Below are positions 43,131-55,991 of a stretch of DNA of 64,000 nt, in pieces. Location of the stretch: the NCBI GenBank assembly GCA_012934845.2, contig WNNJ02001502.1, positions 1 through 64,000 on the forward strand, written 5' to 3'. The position numbers and the translations under genes were made by a program. Source of the DNA: Pomphorhynchus laevis (taxonomy: Eukaryota; Acanthocephala; Palaeacanthocephala; Echinorhynchida; Pomphorhynchidae). Numbering within the stretch: the first letter of the stretch is position 1; each line of letters starts with the position of its first letter. The notes beneath the pieces were generated by a model. It saw only the letters and a list, made by a program, of their open reading frames with translations, was not told the DNA's origin and did no database searches.

Positions 43131-43700
43131 ATTAAAGTAGAGAGCATAAAAATAATATTTTTGTTAGTATTTTATTTTGGTTGCAAACGGCTATAGCATA
43201 TTAAGAATATTTGATGAGCGACGATCATCAGCATCATTCCGAGTTGATTTATATAGCTAGAACATCAAATAATCCTGATGAGAAGGCGAATCCTCCTAAT
43301 TCTCGGAGTAGTGTCAAAAATGCTTGTCGAAGTTGTTCCACTGACATATTAATAAACATCGTTAGTTGTATAATGCCTGTTGTCTAGCGAATACATTGAT
43401 ACTTCACTTCCTAAATATACGCCGTAGCTCACGAGGATCGTTGAGTACATCGCGCACAATTAAGACTATGTCTAACACATAACTGTATTATTTTAATCCA
43501 TATGCATGTGATTTTACGAAACTGATTTGCGTCTTAATAGACTAATACATACATTGCCTCTAATGACTTCAGTAATAAATAAATATTTTAATAAATTAAG
43601 TATATTTAGTCAGTTTTGATTAATAAATGTGTTGACACATTTAAAATACTTTTTAAGGATCAGCAACAATAAAAGGTTCGTTATTTATAAAGTATACAAA

Positions 43701-43731
43701 TGTTCGAGCAAAACTATGTTCTTCATCAGGT
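43701..43731 (-). ncRNA. Decayed hammerhead core
   Basis: Minus strand CUGAUGA-A, then GAACA ... TGCTC (stem II with one mismatch), then GAAC where GAAAC is expected. The flanks show no clear stem I. Confidence 0.35.
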
Positions 43732-44298
43732 CATATTATTCTTAATTAATTTTCTTTCGTAAGAAAATTCACCCGGAAGAATGGTATCTGATAAATAACA
43801 TGGTCTGTTCGAAAAAGATTTAATTTCTTTTGTAAGAGAAATATCTGTATACTTCATAAATAAAAAATTATTATTGCTGATTCGTATAAATTGTCAAATA
43901 AACATGAGCTATAATCAAGCAATTTATCAAAAAGTTTAAAATAGTGTTGAATTATTTTTCATTTTTATGAAAGAACGAAAAATATTTCCTTCTATTTGGT
44001 TCACTTAATAAGGATAAACTCCATAGTTAATTCATGCATTTTCATTTTTCCTATTTTCGCTTGTTCACATCAATAATGATTATTATTAATGAAGAGATAT
44101 GTATAAACTTCGAAGTGATTTGTAAATCATCAGCTCTATGCGTTACCGTTGTCTGCGAACCGTTGGATAATCTAAAAGAGAAAGTTTTTACTCGACAAAG
44201 AATGTGCATATATAAAAACAGATTTGCTATATTTTCATGTAAAACAAACACATGCTTGAACGAAAATCAAAAACTTTCTTGATTACAAACTACTTACA

Positions 44299-44618
44299 TT
44301 CCAGATTATTCCTGTGACTTCCAGATTATTCCTGTCAGTTCCAGATTATTCCCGTCAGTTCCAGATTATTCATGTCAGTTCTAGATTATTCCTGTCAGTT
44401 CCAGATTATTCCCGTCAGTTCCAGATTATTCATGTCAGTTCTAGATTATTCCTGTCAGTTCCAGATTATTCCTGTCAGTTCCAGATTATTCCTGTCAGTT
44501 CCAGATTATTCCTGTCAGTTCCAGATTATTCCTGTCAGTTCCAGATTATTCCTGTCAGTTCCAGATTATTCCTGTCAGTTCCAGATTATTCCTGTCAGTT
44601 CCAGATTATTCCTGTCAG
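44299..44618. repeat. 20-bp minisatellite (16 copies) at the 5' end of LINE-B
   Basis: Sixteen nearly identical copies of TTCCAGATTATTCCTGTCAG. Because the unit is not divisible by three, all forward frames read through, giving a spurious 115-codon ORF. The array stops 50 bp before the LINE-B ORF1 start and sits where 5' monomer arrays sit in some LINEs. Confidence 0.95.
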
Positions 44619-44667
44619 TTCCGCTCGCTACGCTCGCGGATTGAGCTCAATCTATCGATAAAAGGTC

Positions 44668-45993
44668 ATGCCTAAAAAAGCGCGATCTCAGATCCCTGTT
44701 CCTGATCAAGAATCTTCCACATCGGAATGCAATGATGGTTATACCAGCTTTGAAGTTGGATGCGATTCCAAAGATTGTGATGTATGGACACTTGTTCGTG
44801 TTAAAATATCCGACCACTCGGTGTATAAACGTAAACAGTTCACATGCGGTTTTTGTACATCAGTGCGACTACTACAATTATCCTGCTCCTCTACTCCTGT
44901 ATCACACACGACCACTCAGACCAATACTATTTTAGATGTTTCCCTCGCATCAACACCTGACTTCGCATCTTATAATCCCATTATTGAACCTACTCTCTCA
45001 CACACTCCTCGTTCAATCACGAACAAAACTTCCATTAATCTTCCTCATTCTAACGATGCTAACAGTAAAGCTTTTCATCTTGTAACTCCTCTTTCCTATT
45101 CCTCCCCCAATCTTAATAAATCTCAAACTTCTTTATTCTCTTCACGTACTCCTTACTCGATCTCCCCCATATCACTTCTCAATAATTTACATCCTTCCAT
45201 CAAAATCATTTCCAGTAACATTTATGATCAACTGATTTAACACTCCATTCATGTCACTCATGCCCCAACCTATCTTAATTATCCTTACTCTACCTCCCAC
45301 GTAACACTTCCAAATAATTTACATCCTTCATTTAAAATCATCTCCAGTCACATCTCTGATCAACCGATTCAACACCCCGCTCCTGTCACACTTGCTCCAA
45401 CCAATATTAATTCTCTATCAAGCACCCCTGTCATTTCCACTTCTATCTGCTCATCTACCTCGACTCCAACCAGCTCTGTCCGTCCACCACTTCCACGAAA
45501 TCGTTTTCCTTCGCGCGATCGCTGTATAATCATATCAAACTTAAAGCTTTCCGAATCTGCTTCTCCACAATCTCGCCTCGATGATGATGTATCTGCTTTC
45601 AGGTCTATCCTAGCAACCATTCTTCCTGATGATAACCCATCACTCTTCAATAATATTGCTCCTGTATCCTTTATTCATTTAAACAAATCCACTAAATTCA
45701 ATCAAATCAGTCCTCCACTCTTAAAAATCGTTTTCCGACATAGTTCACATGCCTCTTCGGTACTCTCCCAACGTTTTAAACTTCTTACCACTTCATCTAC
45801 TTGCCGTATCTTTCCTGACCGCTCCCCTTCTGATATTGCCCAGCTCAATTTAGCTCGCATTGAAAAACATCGACGTGAAACAAACGGCGAGTCATCCTTA
45901 TCTATACGTAAAATCAACGGAAATTTTCACGTTCTTCACACAAGGCCAAAAATTCGATGGCGTCCCATCTCTCCCCCTTGTCTTCTTCGCTAG
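44668..45993 (+). pseudogene. LINE-B ORF1
   Basis: Starts ATG at 44668 (MPKKARSQIPVPDQ). Residues 26-68 form a zinc-binding-like module with C-x4-C-x-W and CGFC (GCDSKDCDVW ... FTCGFC), similar to PHD-type fingers in CR1/L2 ORF1 proteins. A Ser/Thr/Pro-rich middle includes an internal duplication (NNLHPSIKIISS and NNLHPSFKIISS, 117 bp apart). The C-terminal third (RCIIISNLKLSES ... FPDRSPSDIA ... KINGNFHVL) is the conserved nucleic-acid-binding-like part. One in-frame stop lies at 45238-45240, where the duplicated segment has CAA. Length is about 441 codons. Confidence 0.75.
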
Positions 45994-48871
45994 TCGATCT
46001 CGCTCCTAAGCATACTTTTCGTCTTAGTCTATTCAATACTCGCTCCATTCTTCATAAAGCTGATATGCTTCTCGATATCTTCGATCAATTATCTATCGAT
46101 ATTCTCTGCATTACCGAATCCTGGCACACTCTGACTCCGACGATCTTGCTATTCGTCGTCTATGTCGCTCTGGTTGTTCTCTAGTTGAATCAGCTCGTCA
46201 AATTGCATCTCATACATCTACTGCTTCTAACCATGGCGATATTGTTGTCCATTGCTCGTCACCCAATGTCTTTACGTAAAATCAACGTTAACATCCGTTA
46301 CACTTCGTTCGAATTACTCATATGCAGATTATCAACTCCTTTCCCTCTGGAACTTGTGATTGTATACCGTCCAGGTTCAGTTGCCCCATCACGTATCTTC
46401 TTTAACAACCTTGCAGATCTAATGTCTCACTGTTCATTGTCTTATACTCCTTCTTTTGTTCTCGGTGACTTTAACATTCGTCTTGATCGCCCGTCTGACT
46501 CTGACTCTATCACTTTAACTAATCTTTTTTCTGATTTTAACTATAAATTACTTTCAACAAGCCCAACTCATATTCTCGGCGGTGCTCTCGACATCATTGC
46601 TGTTCCTAACTGCTTCAATGACTATACCTCCTTGTCAATTACTGATCCTGGTTTGTCCGATCATTTCCTTGTCACTCTTACTCTTACTTCGTCCCCATCC
46701 TCCTTCTCCGACTTCCCATTATCTACACAAAGTCGACCCTGGAAGCTTCTCGATATCCCTATTCTCTGCACAGCCTTACTCAATTCTTCACTCTTTTCAC
46801 TTCCTCTTAACTATCTCTCTCCCGATGATCTCTGCATTCTGTTTGATTCTGAACTTATGTCTATTATCAATAAACTTCTGCCTAGTCGACTCCGACGCTC
46901 TCAGCGCTTGCGCCATGCTCCCTGGTTCGATTCTGACTGTAGTCTTTCTAAGCGTCGACTCCGTCACTCTTTTCGTGTGTATAATCGCTTTCTTAAACGT
47001 TCTCCCAACTCACTCCCTCCAAATCTCCGTGATTCCTACTTTTCTCTACGCCGTTCACATCTCATTCTTATACGTACTAAACGTACTCTCTTTTGGCGAA
47101 ATCAACTCGAGTCATCTTCCAACTCTAAATCTCATTGGAAAATCTTAAACTCAATTCTTTCACGATCATCTACTTCCCTTGTAATATAAATCCTGATGAA
47201 TTTTCTTCTTATCTACAAACTAAGCTATCTAATTTACTTTCCCTACTACCCGTAGCCCCCTTGTACCCACTCTTCTCTTTAGAATACTTCCCTCCCAGAA
47301 CTATTCCACCTTCTTCCCGTTTCGTCTGATGAAGTTTCTTCGGTTCTGCTGTCATTACCTAATAAAACCTCTCCTTCTGACCCAATTCCAACTCACTTGC
47401 TTAAAAATATCTGCTCCTCTATCTCACCCTTCCTAACCACATTGTTCAACTCGTCCATCCGTAGCCGTACATTTCCTTCCATCTGGAAATGCGCCACTGT
47501 TCGTCCTCTCATCAAAAAGCAATCTCTCGACTCCTCACTACCATCTTCGTACCGTCCAATCTCACTTCTCCCAACCCTCTCTAAACTCCTTGAGCGTCTC
47601 GTTCTCAAGCAAGTTAATACATATCTCTTTTCCTCTAACTTTTTTCCTCCCTTCCAAGCCGCTTTTCGCTCTAATAACTCTACTGAAATTGCCTGTCTTA
47701 AAGTTTATAATGACTTACTCATATCGCGCGATCGTAAATTACGTAGTGTCATAGTTTCTCTAGATATATCGTCTGCTTTTGACATCGTCGATCACTCGAT
47801 TCTTCTCCATCGCCTTCGTCATGATTATGGCTTCTCTTTACCCACTGTATCATGGTTTTCTTCATAAATACCAAACCGTACATTTCGCGTATATTCTAAC
47901 TCTTCTCTCCCATCCTTCGTCCATCCCGTCCGGTGTTCCACAACGCTCTGTATTAGGTCCTATGCTTTTCTCTCTTCTTCTCTGTGATTTGTCTTCGATT
48001 TCTCATAAATTTAACTTCCATGTTATGCAATATGCTGATGACATTCTCATCTATACTCATGCACCTGTTTATCGTATTCACGATCTTAGTGTTTCTGCTT
48101 CCGACTGTCTTGTCTCAATTTCCAATCATCTTTCTTCCCTTTGCCTTTCTCTGAATCCTGATAAATCCAAAATTATGTGGATCCTACCTCGACGCCTCAG
48201 CTTCGAACCTCCATCCGTACCATTGAATTTTACAATTCTTCCTATCGTTGATAATCTCGTTTTCCTAGGCTTCCATTTTGACAACCGACTTTCACTTAAA
48301 CCTTTCGTTAGAGATAAAGTACGCTTCATCTACCTTGATATTACGCAACCTCCTTCAAGTTCGTAGATTTATCGATTTCCCTTATTGTATGACTCTAATA
48401 TCTTCTATCCTTTTTTCTAGACTCGATTATTGTCTTAGTCTATTTTCCAACTCACCTAAATCCACTCTTCTTCCCCTACAACGCATCGTCAACGCAGCCG
48501 TCCGAATTCTCCTCCGTCTTCGTCGTTTTGATCATACATCCTACCATCTTGCTTCTCTCGATTTGCCTACAATTTATTGTCGTGTTCAAATTCGTCTTCT
48601 TATCGTTGCTTTCCGCCTTGTAACTTTTCATACCCCTTCATTTCTCAACCTTCCTTTTCTTGATAATTCTCGTCCTGTTTACTGTTCCTTGCGTTCCTGT
48701 AATTCCCTTCTTTTACATGTCCCAAACTACTCTACCTCCTTTGGACTCCGCTCCTTCCTGGTGGATGCTACTCTATCGTGGAAGCATCTGCCCATTCATA
48801 TACGCCAATCAACTTCGCTGCCGTGCTTCAAACGACAAATCCGATCCCATTTACACAATTTATCTGCTTGA
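45957..48871 (+). pseudogene. LINE-B ORF2 (apurinic-type endonuclease and reverse transcriptase)
   Basis: ORF2 starts at 45957, overlapping ORF1 by 37 nt in the -1 frame. EN: FNTRSILHKADM and CITESWH (first part), GDFNIRLD and GLSDHF (second part, 46185-46690). RT: TVRPLIKKQSLDSSLPSSYRP, SLDISSAFDIVDHS (47750-47790), VPQRSVLGPMLFS, MQYADDILIYTH (catalytic YADD). The C-terminal segment LLPLQRIVNAAVRILLRLRR is at 48470-48540. Frame changes occur near 46185, 47189, 47335, 47870 and 48320. VPQRS differs from the usual VPQGS. Confidence 0.82.
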
Positions 48872-48959
48872 CTTTTTCATTTTTGTTTGTGGATTTGTAA
48901 GCGTGCAGCTTGTACGCATTTGCCACATTAAATAAATCTGTATTATTATGCTTAATGCT

Positions 48960-49580
48960 TATCAGAATCGTAATTGCTGCTAATTCGTGTTCAATCGGAA
49001 TAGAAAACAAAACATTAACAAATACTATTTAAAGACTGTTCACATCAAACCGCTTCTAATCTTTGCAAACTAGTGTTAATCTTGTTTACAAAGAAGTTTT
49101 GGTACATTCTGTCTATGCCACGTTATATTATAGACATTATCATTTCATCAGATGACGAAGCCCATACCGCCACATATTGCAGAGACAGGACGCCAATCTG
49201 CTTGCATAGAAATTTATTGATTGCGAGCAATGGTAGTTGCTGCCCTGATAATCCCAGCAAGTGAATTTTATCAGGTGTGCAAACGAGCCATATATCTTCC
49301 ATGTGACAGCAAAGCACTTTAGCAAATCGTAATGCAATTCATTATAAGAACATTATTTGATTATCAAATCATTAAATATTCCGCAAATCATTGTTCGCCA
49401 TATGTAAGCATTACGATCAGTAAAACTTTAACTCTAGTAATGTATTTTAATATATTCGGTATTAATTATATCCATACAAACAAGACAGCTATTTTGACAA
49501 TCCGCATTTAAATTTATCAACAACCAATCTTTTAGATCTAGGTCAGTAGTAAATTGACCGTAATGAATGAAAGATCTATC
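48960..49580. other. No feature recognised
   Basis: The 63-codon ORF at 49073-49264 and its antisense shadows have no motif. Otherwise nothing. Confidence 0.3.
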
Positions 49581-49584
49581 TTAC

Positions 49585-49777
49585 CAAATGCTGATTCCTG
49601 GCAGCATTAGTTTATAACGTGATAATCTTATTATATTTCTAACATAATCAGTAAGCGACCAAAATGTAAATATGTGCTTGAGTGGATTAAGTAAAGCCTG
49701 TTTGTTGGTGACCGTCGATCTTAAGCCACGAACCCACAGTTTTATTTTCAGTAAATCACTCAAATTAAATAACTGGT
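49585..49777 (-). CDS. Candidate internal host exon, unrecognised
   Basis: On the minus strand acceptor AATTTAAATTAACAG precedes 193 open nucleotides and a strong donor TTTG-GTAAGA follows. The translation begins QLFNLSDLLKIKLWVRGL and ends SRYKLMLPGISIW. No family recognised. Good splice sites on both sides and a clean frame of 64 codons in AT-rich DNA make a real exon plausible. Confidence 0.4.
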
Positions 49778-50129
49778 CTGTTAATTTAATATTTATCTTT
49801 TAAATTGTAACCCTAATATATCCTGGAACTTTCGTGGTTCATTTAATCATCGATTAGTGCCAAAAATGAATTTTTGTGCTATAGTGAAAAACCGAATAGA
49901 CGACGATTAGCAACTATCGAATTAAAAATGAAATTAAGAACAAATGATAGTGTTCCTTATTTTGATATCAGATCCGCATTAACTGATAAATAAGCACATT
50001 GAAAGAAAACGATAATTTTAAAAATAATTGCAATAAAAAAATTATATTTTAGTAACTCATTATAAAGTTCAATGTTATGATTTTATTTCTATATCATAAT
50101 AATTTCTTTAAGAACTGCTGTTTGTTCTA

Positions 50130-50283
50130 TATACACAGAGAGATAGCTAAACTTTATTCCAAAATCCACAGTCGTGACAATACACCATTTCGTAAATCCC
50201 AAAAATCATTTCAGAGCAAATTGCGTTCTTCGAGCTTTGGTGAATATCATAAGAGGAGGATAGGTGAAATCTGTAATCGGTAA
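50130..50283 (+). CDS. Candidate terminal host exon, unrecognised
   Basis: An acceptor-like TTCTATATACACAG is followed by an open basic segment EIAKLYSKIHSRDNTPF then SFGEYHKRRIGEICNR and a stop. Rich in Lys, Arg and Ser. No family recognised. Confidence 0.25.
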
Positions 50284-50639
50284 TTGCTGATTCAGTGATG
50301 TAAGCGAGAGAAGAGAAAATACATTGGTAGATTTATAATTTAAAAGTTTCGAAATCGACAAATAAATAAGTTATTACCACTACCATTTCTTATTATTAAT
50401 TGTGTTGCAATATCGTCCACAAATAATATAGATCATTGGTATGATTTTACAATATTGCAACATCACACAGGCAGGTTAGAATTAACAAAATACTCAAATC
50501 TCGAGAGTTTTTAATCTCCATGTCAGCATAGCATTAACTCCATCAAAGATAGCGTTCATTTCTCCAAGTTCGATTTCACAGTTTCTTCACTCAAGATTCT
50601 TATAGAATCAATGGGACTTAAAACAGGCTGCAAACAGAA

Positions 50640-50690
50640 GATTAAATCAGCTAACTGAGTTTAACTGATATTAAATCAGCTAACCAAAAC
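50640..50690. repeat. PLE-1 terminal motif, solo
   Basis: AATCAGCTAACTGAGT and a second AATCAGCTAACC, 30 bp apart, are the PLE-1 end motif without adjacent PLE sequence. Confidence 0.4.
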
Positions 50691-50814
50691 AATGGCAATC
50701 CCTTGTGCAATTAACTTTCCATTATTCGGTTTATTTGACCATTATTTAGACCTCTACAAAACAGAAGAAGTGTCGAAATATCAATAGTATGAATTACGTA
50801 TTTACTATGAATTC

Positions 50815-51945
50815 TCTAACTCCCCTATAGCCTGGGTTTCCTCTTATCTATCTTACCGTTCTTTTAGTGTTCCTTCAGCTTCTTCTATATACTAATCGTT
50901 TGCTCTCGCACACTATGTTCCTTAAAGCTCAGTATTAAGTCCCGTTACTTTCTCCCAAAGTACTAGGTCCCGTTACTTTCTCCATTCTCGGTGATCTCTC
51001 TTCAAACACCAGAACTCATGTTTTCATGTTATGCAATATGCTGATGACATTCTCCTCTACTCTTGTCTACCCTCTTATCAAATCGATGATATTTCAACTA
51101 CTTTATCCGTTTGCATCTCATCCCCAGCACCTTCCTTCGTTTGACTTATTATTCAATCCTGCAAAATCCAAAATCATGTGGATAATTCTCTTTTACCTCA
51201 GCATTACTCCACCTACCGTATCTATCTACTCAACCATTATTCATGTCGTTAATAATACCATATTCCTCGGTTTCCACTTTGCAACCATCTTTCTCTCAAG
51301 CCATTTGTTTGCGATAAAGTTCGCTTCTCGTACCTGCTACTCTGTGATATTCGCCGTAATCGTAGGTTGATCGATTTTCGCTCATGTCTTTTCCTTTTAT
51401 ATACCATTTTATTTTCCCGAATCGATTATTGCCTTAGCTTGTTCTTCAACTCTCCCAAAACTACTCTCCAACCTCTCCACCGTATTGTAAACTTAGCAGT
51501 TCGCGTTATGCTACATCTACGCCGTTTTGACCACATATCTCAACAAATTTTCAATCTTTCCTGTCTTCGCACAGTTAGCTATCGTGCTCAGTTTCGTTTC
51601 ATTATCCTGACCAATGGTGTACTGCATTGCAATTCCACTTCATACTTACATCTTCCATATCTCGATGAATATCGTTCAGCTTCTCTATCCTCAAGATCAC
51701 CTCATTCCCTTCTCTACACTCCAAATTATTCGTAAAATTACTGCCTCTGTTTCTTTCCTGTTGCTGCTCATCTTGCTTGAAATTCGCTCCCTTAGTACAT
51801 CCGATCGATTTTCTTGTTCATACTGTTAAAAATTCGCCTGTGGGATTATTTTTATCAGTTTGAACATTTTTTATTCTTAGTGGGCCTGTTAACCCGTCGT
51901 TTAAACGCATTTGCCACTCCAAATAAATTTCTATTTTTAAAAAAA
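50815..51945 (+). mobile_element. LINE-B 3' fragment
   Basis: Starts in the middle of the RT (WVSSYLSYRSF), carries MQYADDILLYS at 51030-51065, LSLKPFVCDKVRF, and the C-terminal domain to 51735 (LQPLHRIVNLAVRVMLHLRR). It ends in GGGCCTGTTAACCCG ... CATTTGCCAC, AATAAATTTC at 51940. Broken by several frameshifts. Confidence 0.85.
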
Positions 51946-51949
51946 GAAT

Positions 51950-53145
51950 TTGTTGTTCAGATTATTGTGTTCATTGAACTTTTAGCGAGAATATAACCAT
52001 ACGAATTATACATCGACACAACATTACTTGAAATTAAGGTGGTAACTTTTTATAGAATTGCAAAATACGTTTTGCTGCTTTCCAGTAATAGTTAAAATAA
52101 GTTTTTTATCAATAGATATAAAGTTCAATGTTTCGTGGCGTGATTCTTGGCTGCTTTATTTGAATTTGAATGTAAATCATGTTTGTTCGATGCCTGTGTT
52201 CCACTCCAGAACTTGTATGGAGCGGCACATGACAATATCGTCATCAGAATGAATACAAACCATTCAAACTAAAAGGAAAAAATTCGTAACTGAGTTTTAA
52301 CAGTTTTGCGAATAGCAAAAGAGTAGAAAAATAAAATAAAGTGACAGATCAAACAACAATTTTATTACTTTCAGTGCACATAAACGCATAGTCATGATAA
52401 AGTACTTGTATTATTGGAATCAAAAATATAAAGAAAATTAAATAAAAGTCTTCCTAAAAATGCCATTCAGATCATATAACGCAAAACGACAAATTTAGCA
52501 AAACTCTATACGGAGTTTAGCATCTTGAATTGGATTGCAACAACCATCGAAAACATTTCACTTATAATAATAAAGGAGCGAAACGCTTACCAATAAAATA
52601 ATTTGATACTCACCAAATTTGAATACTAAATAACTTTGTAGTGTAGGCCTATGTGCATAAATTTAACCTTTAGAATATGGGCATAAACCGAAAAACAGTG
52701 CAGTTTCTTCTTATTGTCTCCAATCTTTATTGTAGTGCCTTGTCTATTATCTATTTGTCGGTAATCCATCGAATGCAAGATTTAATTGCTATTTAATAAA
52801 CCATATCTTGTTATATAAAAGTTCGAATTGACTACGGTAATTTCATGTATCCATATTGCTGGATTCGATCAGTACATTTTAATTTAATAAACACAGGCAA
52901 TAGACTACAGTTTTTCCACATTTTGAACAGAAAGGTGTTCGTCACAAAATTTTACTTTTTAATCTCTTAGTATTTTTCAAAATGATAGAAATTAACGCTC
53001 TGCGTATGTGATAGATTACGTATATTTGATTCCGAAAAATGAAGCAGATAATTACGAGGTAGGAACAAAGTAACGTTTATTTATAACTTGGTTAACATGT
53101 AAATAATGCTATTGATCACAACAAATACAATGCACAAATTCAAAT
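51950..53145. other. No feature recognised
   Basis: AT-rich stretch with no ORF or repeat that I can support. Confidence 0.3.
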
Positions 53146-53149
53146 TAGT

Positions 53150-54345
53150 TCGTTTTTAGTCAGAAATTAGTTCTGGAAGAATACAAACTCAACTAGTTCA
53201 GATAACGTCAATCATATTTAATTGAAAAAATATGTTCTATACTGAAACTATTTAGAGAATCTGACATAAATTGCCCAATCCGACGCATTTCAGCCAATTT
53301 CCTAGCTGATATGTCTGGTATCTCACCTTCAAGAATAGTTTAGTTAAATATATCCGTATTTTTTACACTTATGTAATCCACTAAAAATCAATATGTGACA
53401 ATCGTGCATCCAAGTACGAGCAAAAGCATATCAAAAATCACCGTCAAAACCAATGTATTTGCTCTTTTAATCAAATACTGCAGCCAGCATCAAAAGAAAC
53501 GTGATAAAAATACAATCGAAAAATTCTCGCAACAAACTTAATATCAAGAGGATTTGGCCAAAATAGATTTGAGCAAAATAGATTTCAAATTAGGTATGTG
53601 AGTATGTCCGCTATATAGAAAGAAATAAACTCTTGAGCAAAATAAAACATGAAAATAAGAATGAAGTCCCACTGTATAGAGTATCATTGAGCCCTTTACT
53701 CTTTACCACGCAACATTATTTTTTTATAAATTACTGGGATAATTAAAATGTGATGTAATAATGTCCAATATATACTTCAAACTATCAAGGACGTTAAAAA
53801 GTGAATTGATTAGTGGTACACTCAGAATCCGTCTTAAAATGAGTATAAAGAGACAAAAATACGGATGCACTCCTTGTATGAACAACCGATACATGTTGTG
53901 TAAGAAAATTATAAGTGCTGGGAATACTATAAGTGCTAAGACAAAATTAAATTTTTAAATCAACTGAGCATATGACTGCAACAGCGAAGGAATAGTCTAC
54001 GTGGCAACATGTAATAAATATAGTCAAAAAATATTATAAATACGAGTAGATGTCTAACACTACGTCTAAATAATCGATGCAGTGACATGAAACATAACCG
54101 ATTTCAAAATGACGCACTCTTGTTTCCTTAATATAATAAGGGACTGAAAATAGATATATTTAACTACGCTATTCTTTAATGTGAGATACCAGACACATCA
54201 GCTAGAAAATTGGCTGAGATGCGTTGCATAAAACAAGTTATGTCAGATTCTCCTAATAGTTTCAATATAGAACATATTTTTTCAACAAAATATTATTGAC
54301 GTTATGTGAGCTAATTGAGTTTGAATTCTTTCAGATGTGTATTCA
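53150..54345 (+). mobile_element. Penelope-like element with inverted 3'-end copy
   Basis: The plus strand 53760-54300 encodes CTPCMNN, AKTKLNF and YDCNSEGIVYVATCNKYSQK, then a nuclease tail ending SFNIEHIFS: a GIY-YIG domain preceded by Cys pairs, as in PLE endonucleases. The last 170 bp (54175-54345) reappear in reverse complement at 53150-53345, on the 5' side of the element. RT is absent. Fossil copy with several breaks. Confidence 0.7.
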
Positions 54346-54349
54346 ACCG

Positions 54350-55885
54350 TCGTTTGGAATTAATTTTATTGTTCGTTTCAGTTATCCGTCTTTTTAAATT
54401 GTAAGTTGAATATGTTTTAATCACATATATATTATCAGTTATTTAAATGCTTCGCTATCTATTTTTATTTTTATTCGTGGCACTGTAAATAGAGTTGGCA
54501 TTCATTTTTTGCGAACGATCAACATTTGATTAAGTATTTTAATGGCTTGTAAACACAAAATCGGAAAATATAAGGTAAGCAAGCTATTATTCAATATAAA
54601 ATTATCTTCACAATATCCAATTTTAAAAAATTAGCAAGCACCGAGAGCACAGTATTGTCCGACTGATAACAGTCTTGTTAAAGAACAAAAATTATATTTA
54701 AAAAATGTGATTGAATGAAACGAAACTCATCTTCTTCTTTTAATGTTGAAATCGAGTAAAATAAGGCATGCCGTTTTCGTCGTTTAAGAGATTGTATGCT
54801 CAAAGAGTTATTTTAAAGATTGAAAAGCTACAAATATCGTAATATGTGCATTCATTGCAAAGTAATAATCAATATTTCTGCCGTTTCCGTAGTTTGAGAA
54901 ATCGAATACTCTCCAATGCATATTATAATTTAATATTCACTTCAAAAACTAGCAAAATTGACGACATCTATAACCTTGCTCAACATTTCATTGATCTAAT
55001 TTGGAATAATTGATCGATTTTCATATTCCACCAGTCTGTTTTACAAGAAAATAAGACTTGTATAAAGCAAAACTAAATCACAATATAACATTCACGGCAA
55101 CGTAATAATCAACATTAGGATCTGTTAATATAAATTATATTTCAAGCACCACAATATCCAAAGTTAGTTCCTTCAAATGACCCTACGCATAGCATAGCTT
55201 GCTTAGCTAATATCTACATTATGTAGTTGAATAATTTATCGATATTTTTGACTTGTGCTCGACATAAACAATTTGGATTTTCTGAATCATAAAAATTAAT
55301 AAGTAAAATGTTTACTCGTCAACATAAATATAATTAATTTAAACTTTTTAAAATCATAATTACTTAAACAAAAGTATAATTGGTTAAAATTCTATGAGTT
55401 CTTTAAATTCAGTAGCTTCTGCTATCATCCTCAAGATTTAAATTTCGAAAAACTATTGAAATAAATAGCATTGAACAAATTTTTTATTTGACGATATAAT
55501 ATAGCTGTCAACGTTTACGAATGACTAATGCAGTAAATCGAGACGTCCATAAAATAGACAGTAACAATAATTCACAAAACTTTACTTTTCTTGAATTTAA
55601 CTACCAACATACAATTTCTCACGAGTACCCAGCAACAATGATGATATTATAATATCGACTTTGTATAATTAAAAATTAAATCTTGTCTAAGCAAGCAAAC
55701 CTTATTAAGACATCTAATTACAAGTAAATTGTAAATATCAATGCGCTTACCATATGTGAAGTGAAATAAAATCTGTATTCGGAATTTGACATAATGTACA
55801 ATGAAATTGGTATAGACGAATAGCCAACCTTAACATTTTGAGATACAAAAATATAGCTTATAAATCAGATAATCAATAACCAATA
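54350..55885. other. Probable SSR2 intron or flank, nothing recognised
   Basis: The C-terminal TRAPbeta exon (luminal end, transmembrane helix, cytosolic tail) should lie to the left of 55889 on the minus strand, but I could not find it. Confidence 0.25.
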
Positions 55886-55888
55886 TAC

Positions 55889-55991
55889 CCTTTGACTGTT
55901 GTTGAACACATATGTTAAAACGGCAGCGGTAGTGTTGTAGGTCGCCGGTATTTTTGGAGAGACAATCACCATCTGGGTTACGTTTGTATTA
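55889..55991 (-). CDS. SSR2: TRAPbeta/SSR2 exon, downstream
   Basis: Minus-strand exon between acceptor ATTTCGTCTAG and donor AAAGG-GTATAT, 103 nt. It encodes NTNVTQMVIVSPKIPATYNT then TAAVLTYVFNNSQR. This continues exactly in phase from the exon at 56360 and aligns with [20 protein letters not shown] and TSATITYLAQ of vertebrate TRAPbeta. The subunit is an ER membrane protein of the translocon-associated complex; this part is luminal. NVT and NNS are potential N-glycosylation sites. Confidence 0.7.

Larger units (their letters stand above)
44619..48945 (+). mobile_element. LINE-B, nearly complete copy (CR1/L2-like)
   Basis: Contains a short 5' leader, ORF1 (44668-45993), ORF2 (45957 to about 48871) and a 3' UTR ending AATAAATC near 48945. 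It is the reference copy for the minus-strand and truncated copies. Breaks: one stop in ORF1 and about five frame changes or stops in ORF2. There is no poly(A) tail. The end has a GTAAGCGTGC ... ACGCATTTGCCAC stem shared by all copies, which may be recognised by the RT as in other CR1/L2 elements (inference). Confidence 0.9.

Noticed and set aside
44051-44282. Opposed ORFs with an acceptor-like TTTCTCTTTTAG on the minus strand
   Set aside because: The segment after the acceptor has no donor of reasonable quality and no recognisable product; left unannotated.
44314-44661. 115-codon ORF of repeating SVPDYSRQFQII-type peptide
   Set aside because: It reads the 20-bp minisatellite; all forward frames are open because the unit has no stop, so it is not evidence of coding.
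45369-45650. 93-codon minus-strand ORF
   Set aside because: Antisense shadow of LINE-B ORF1.
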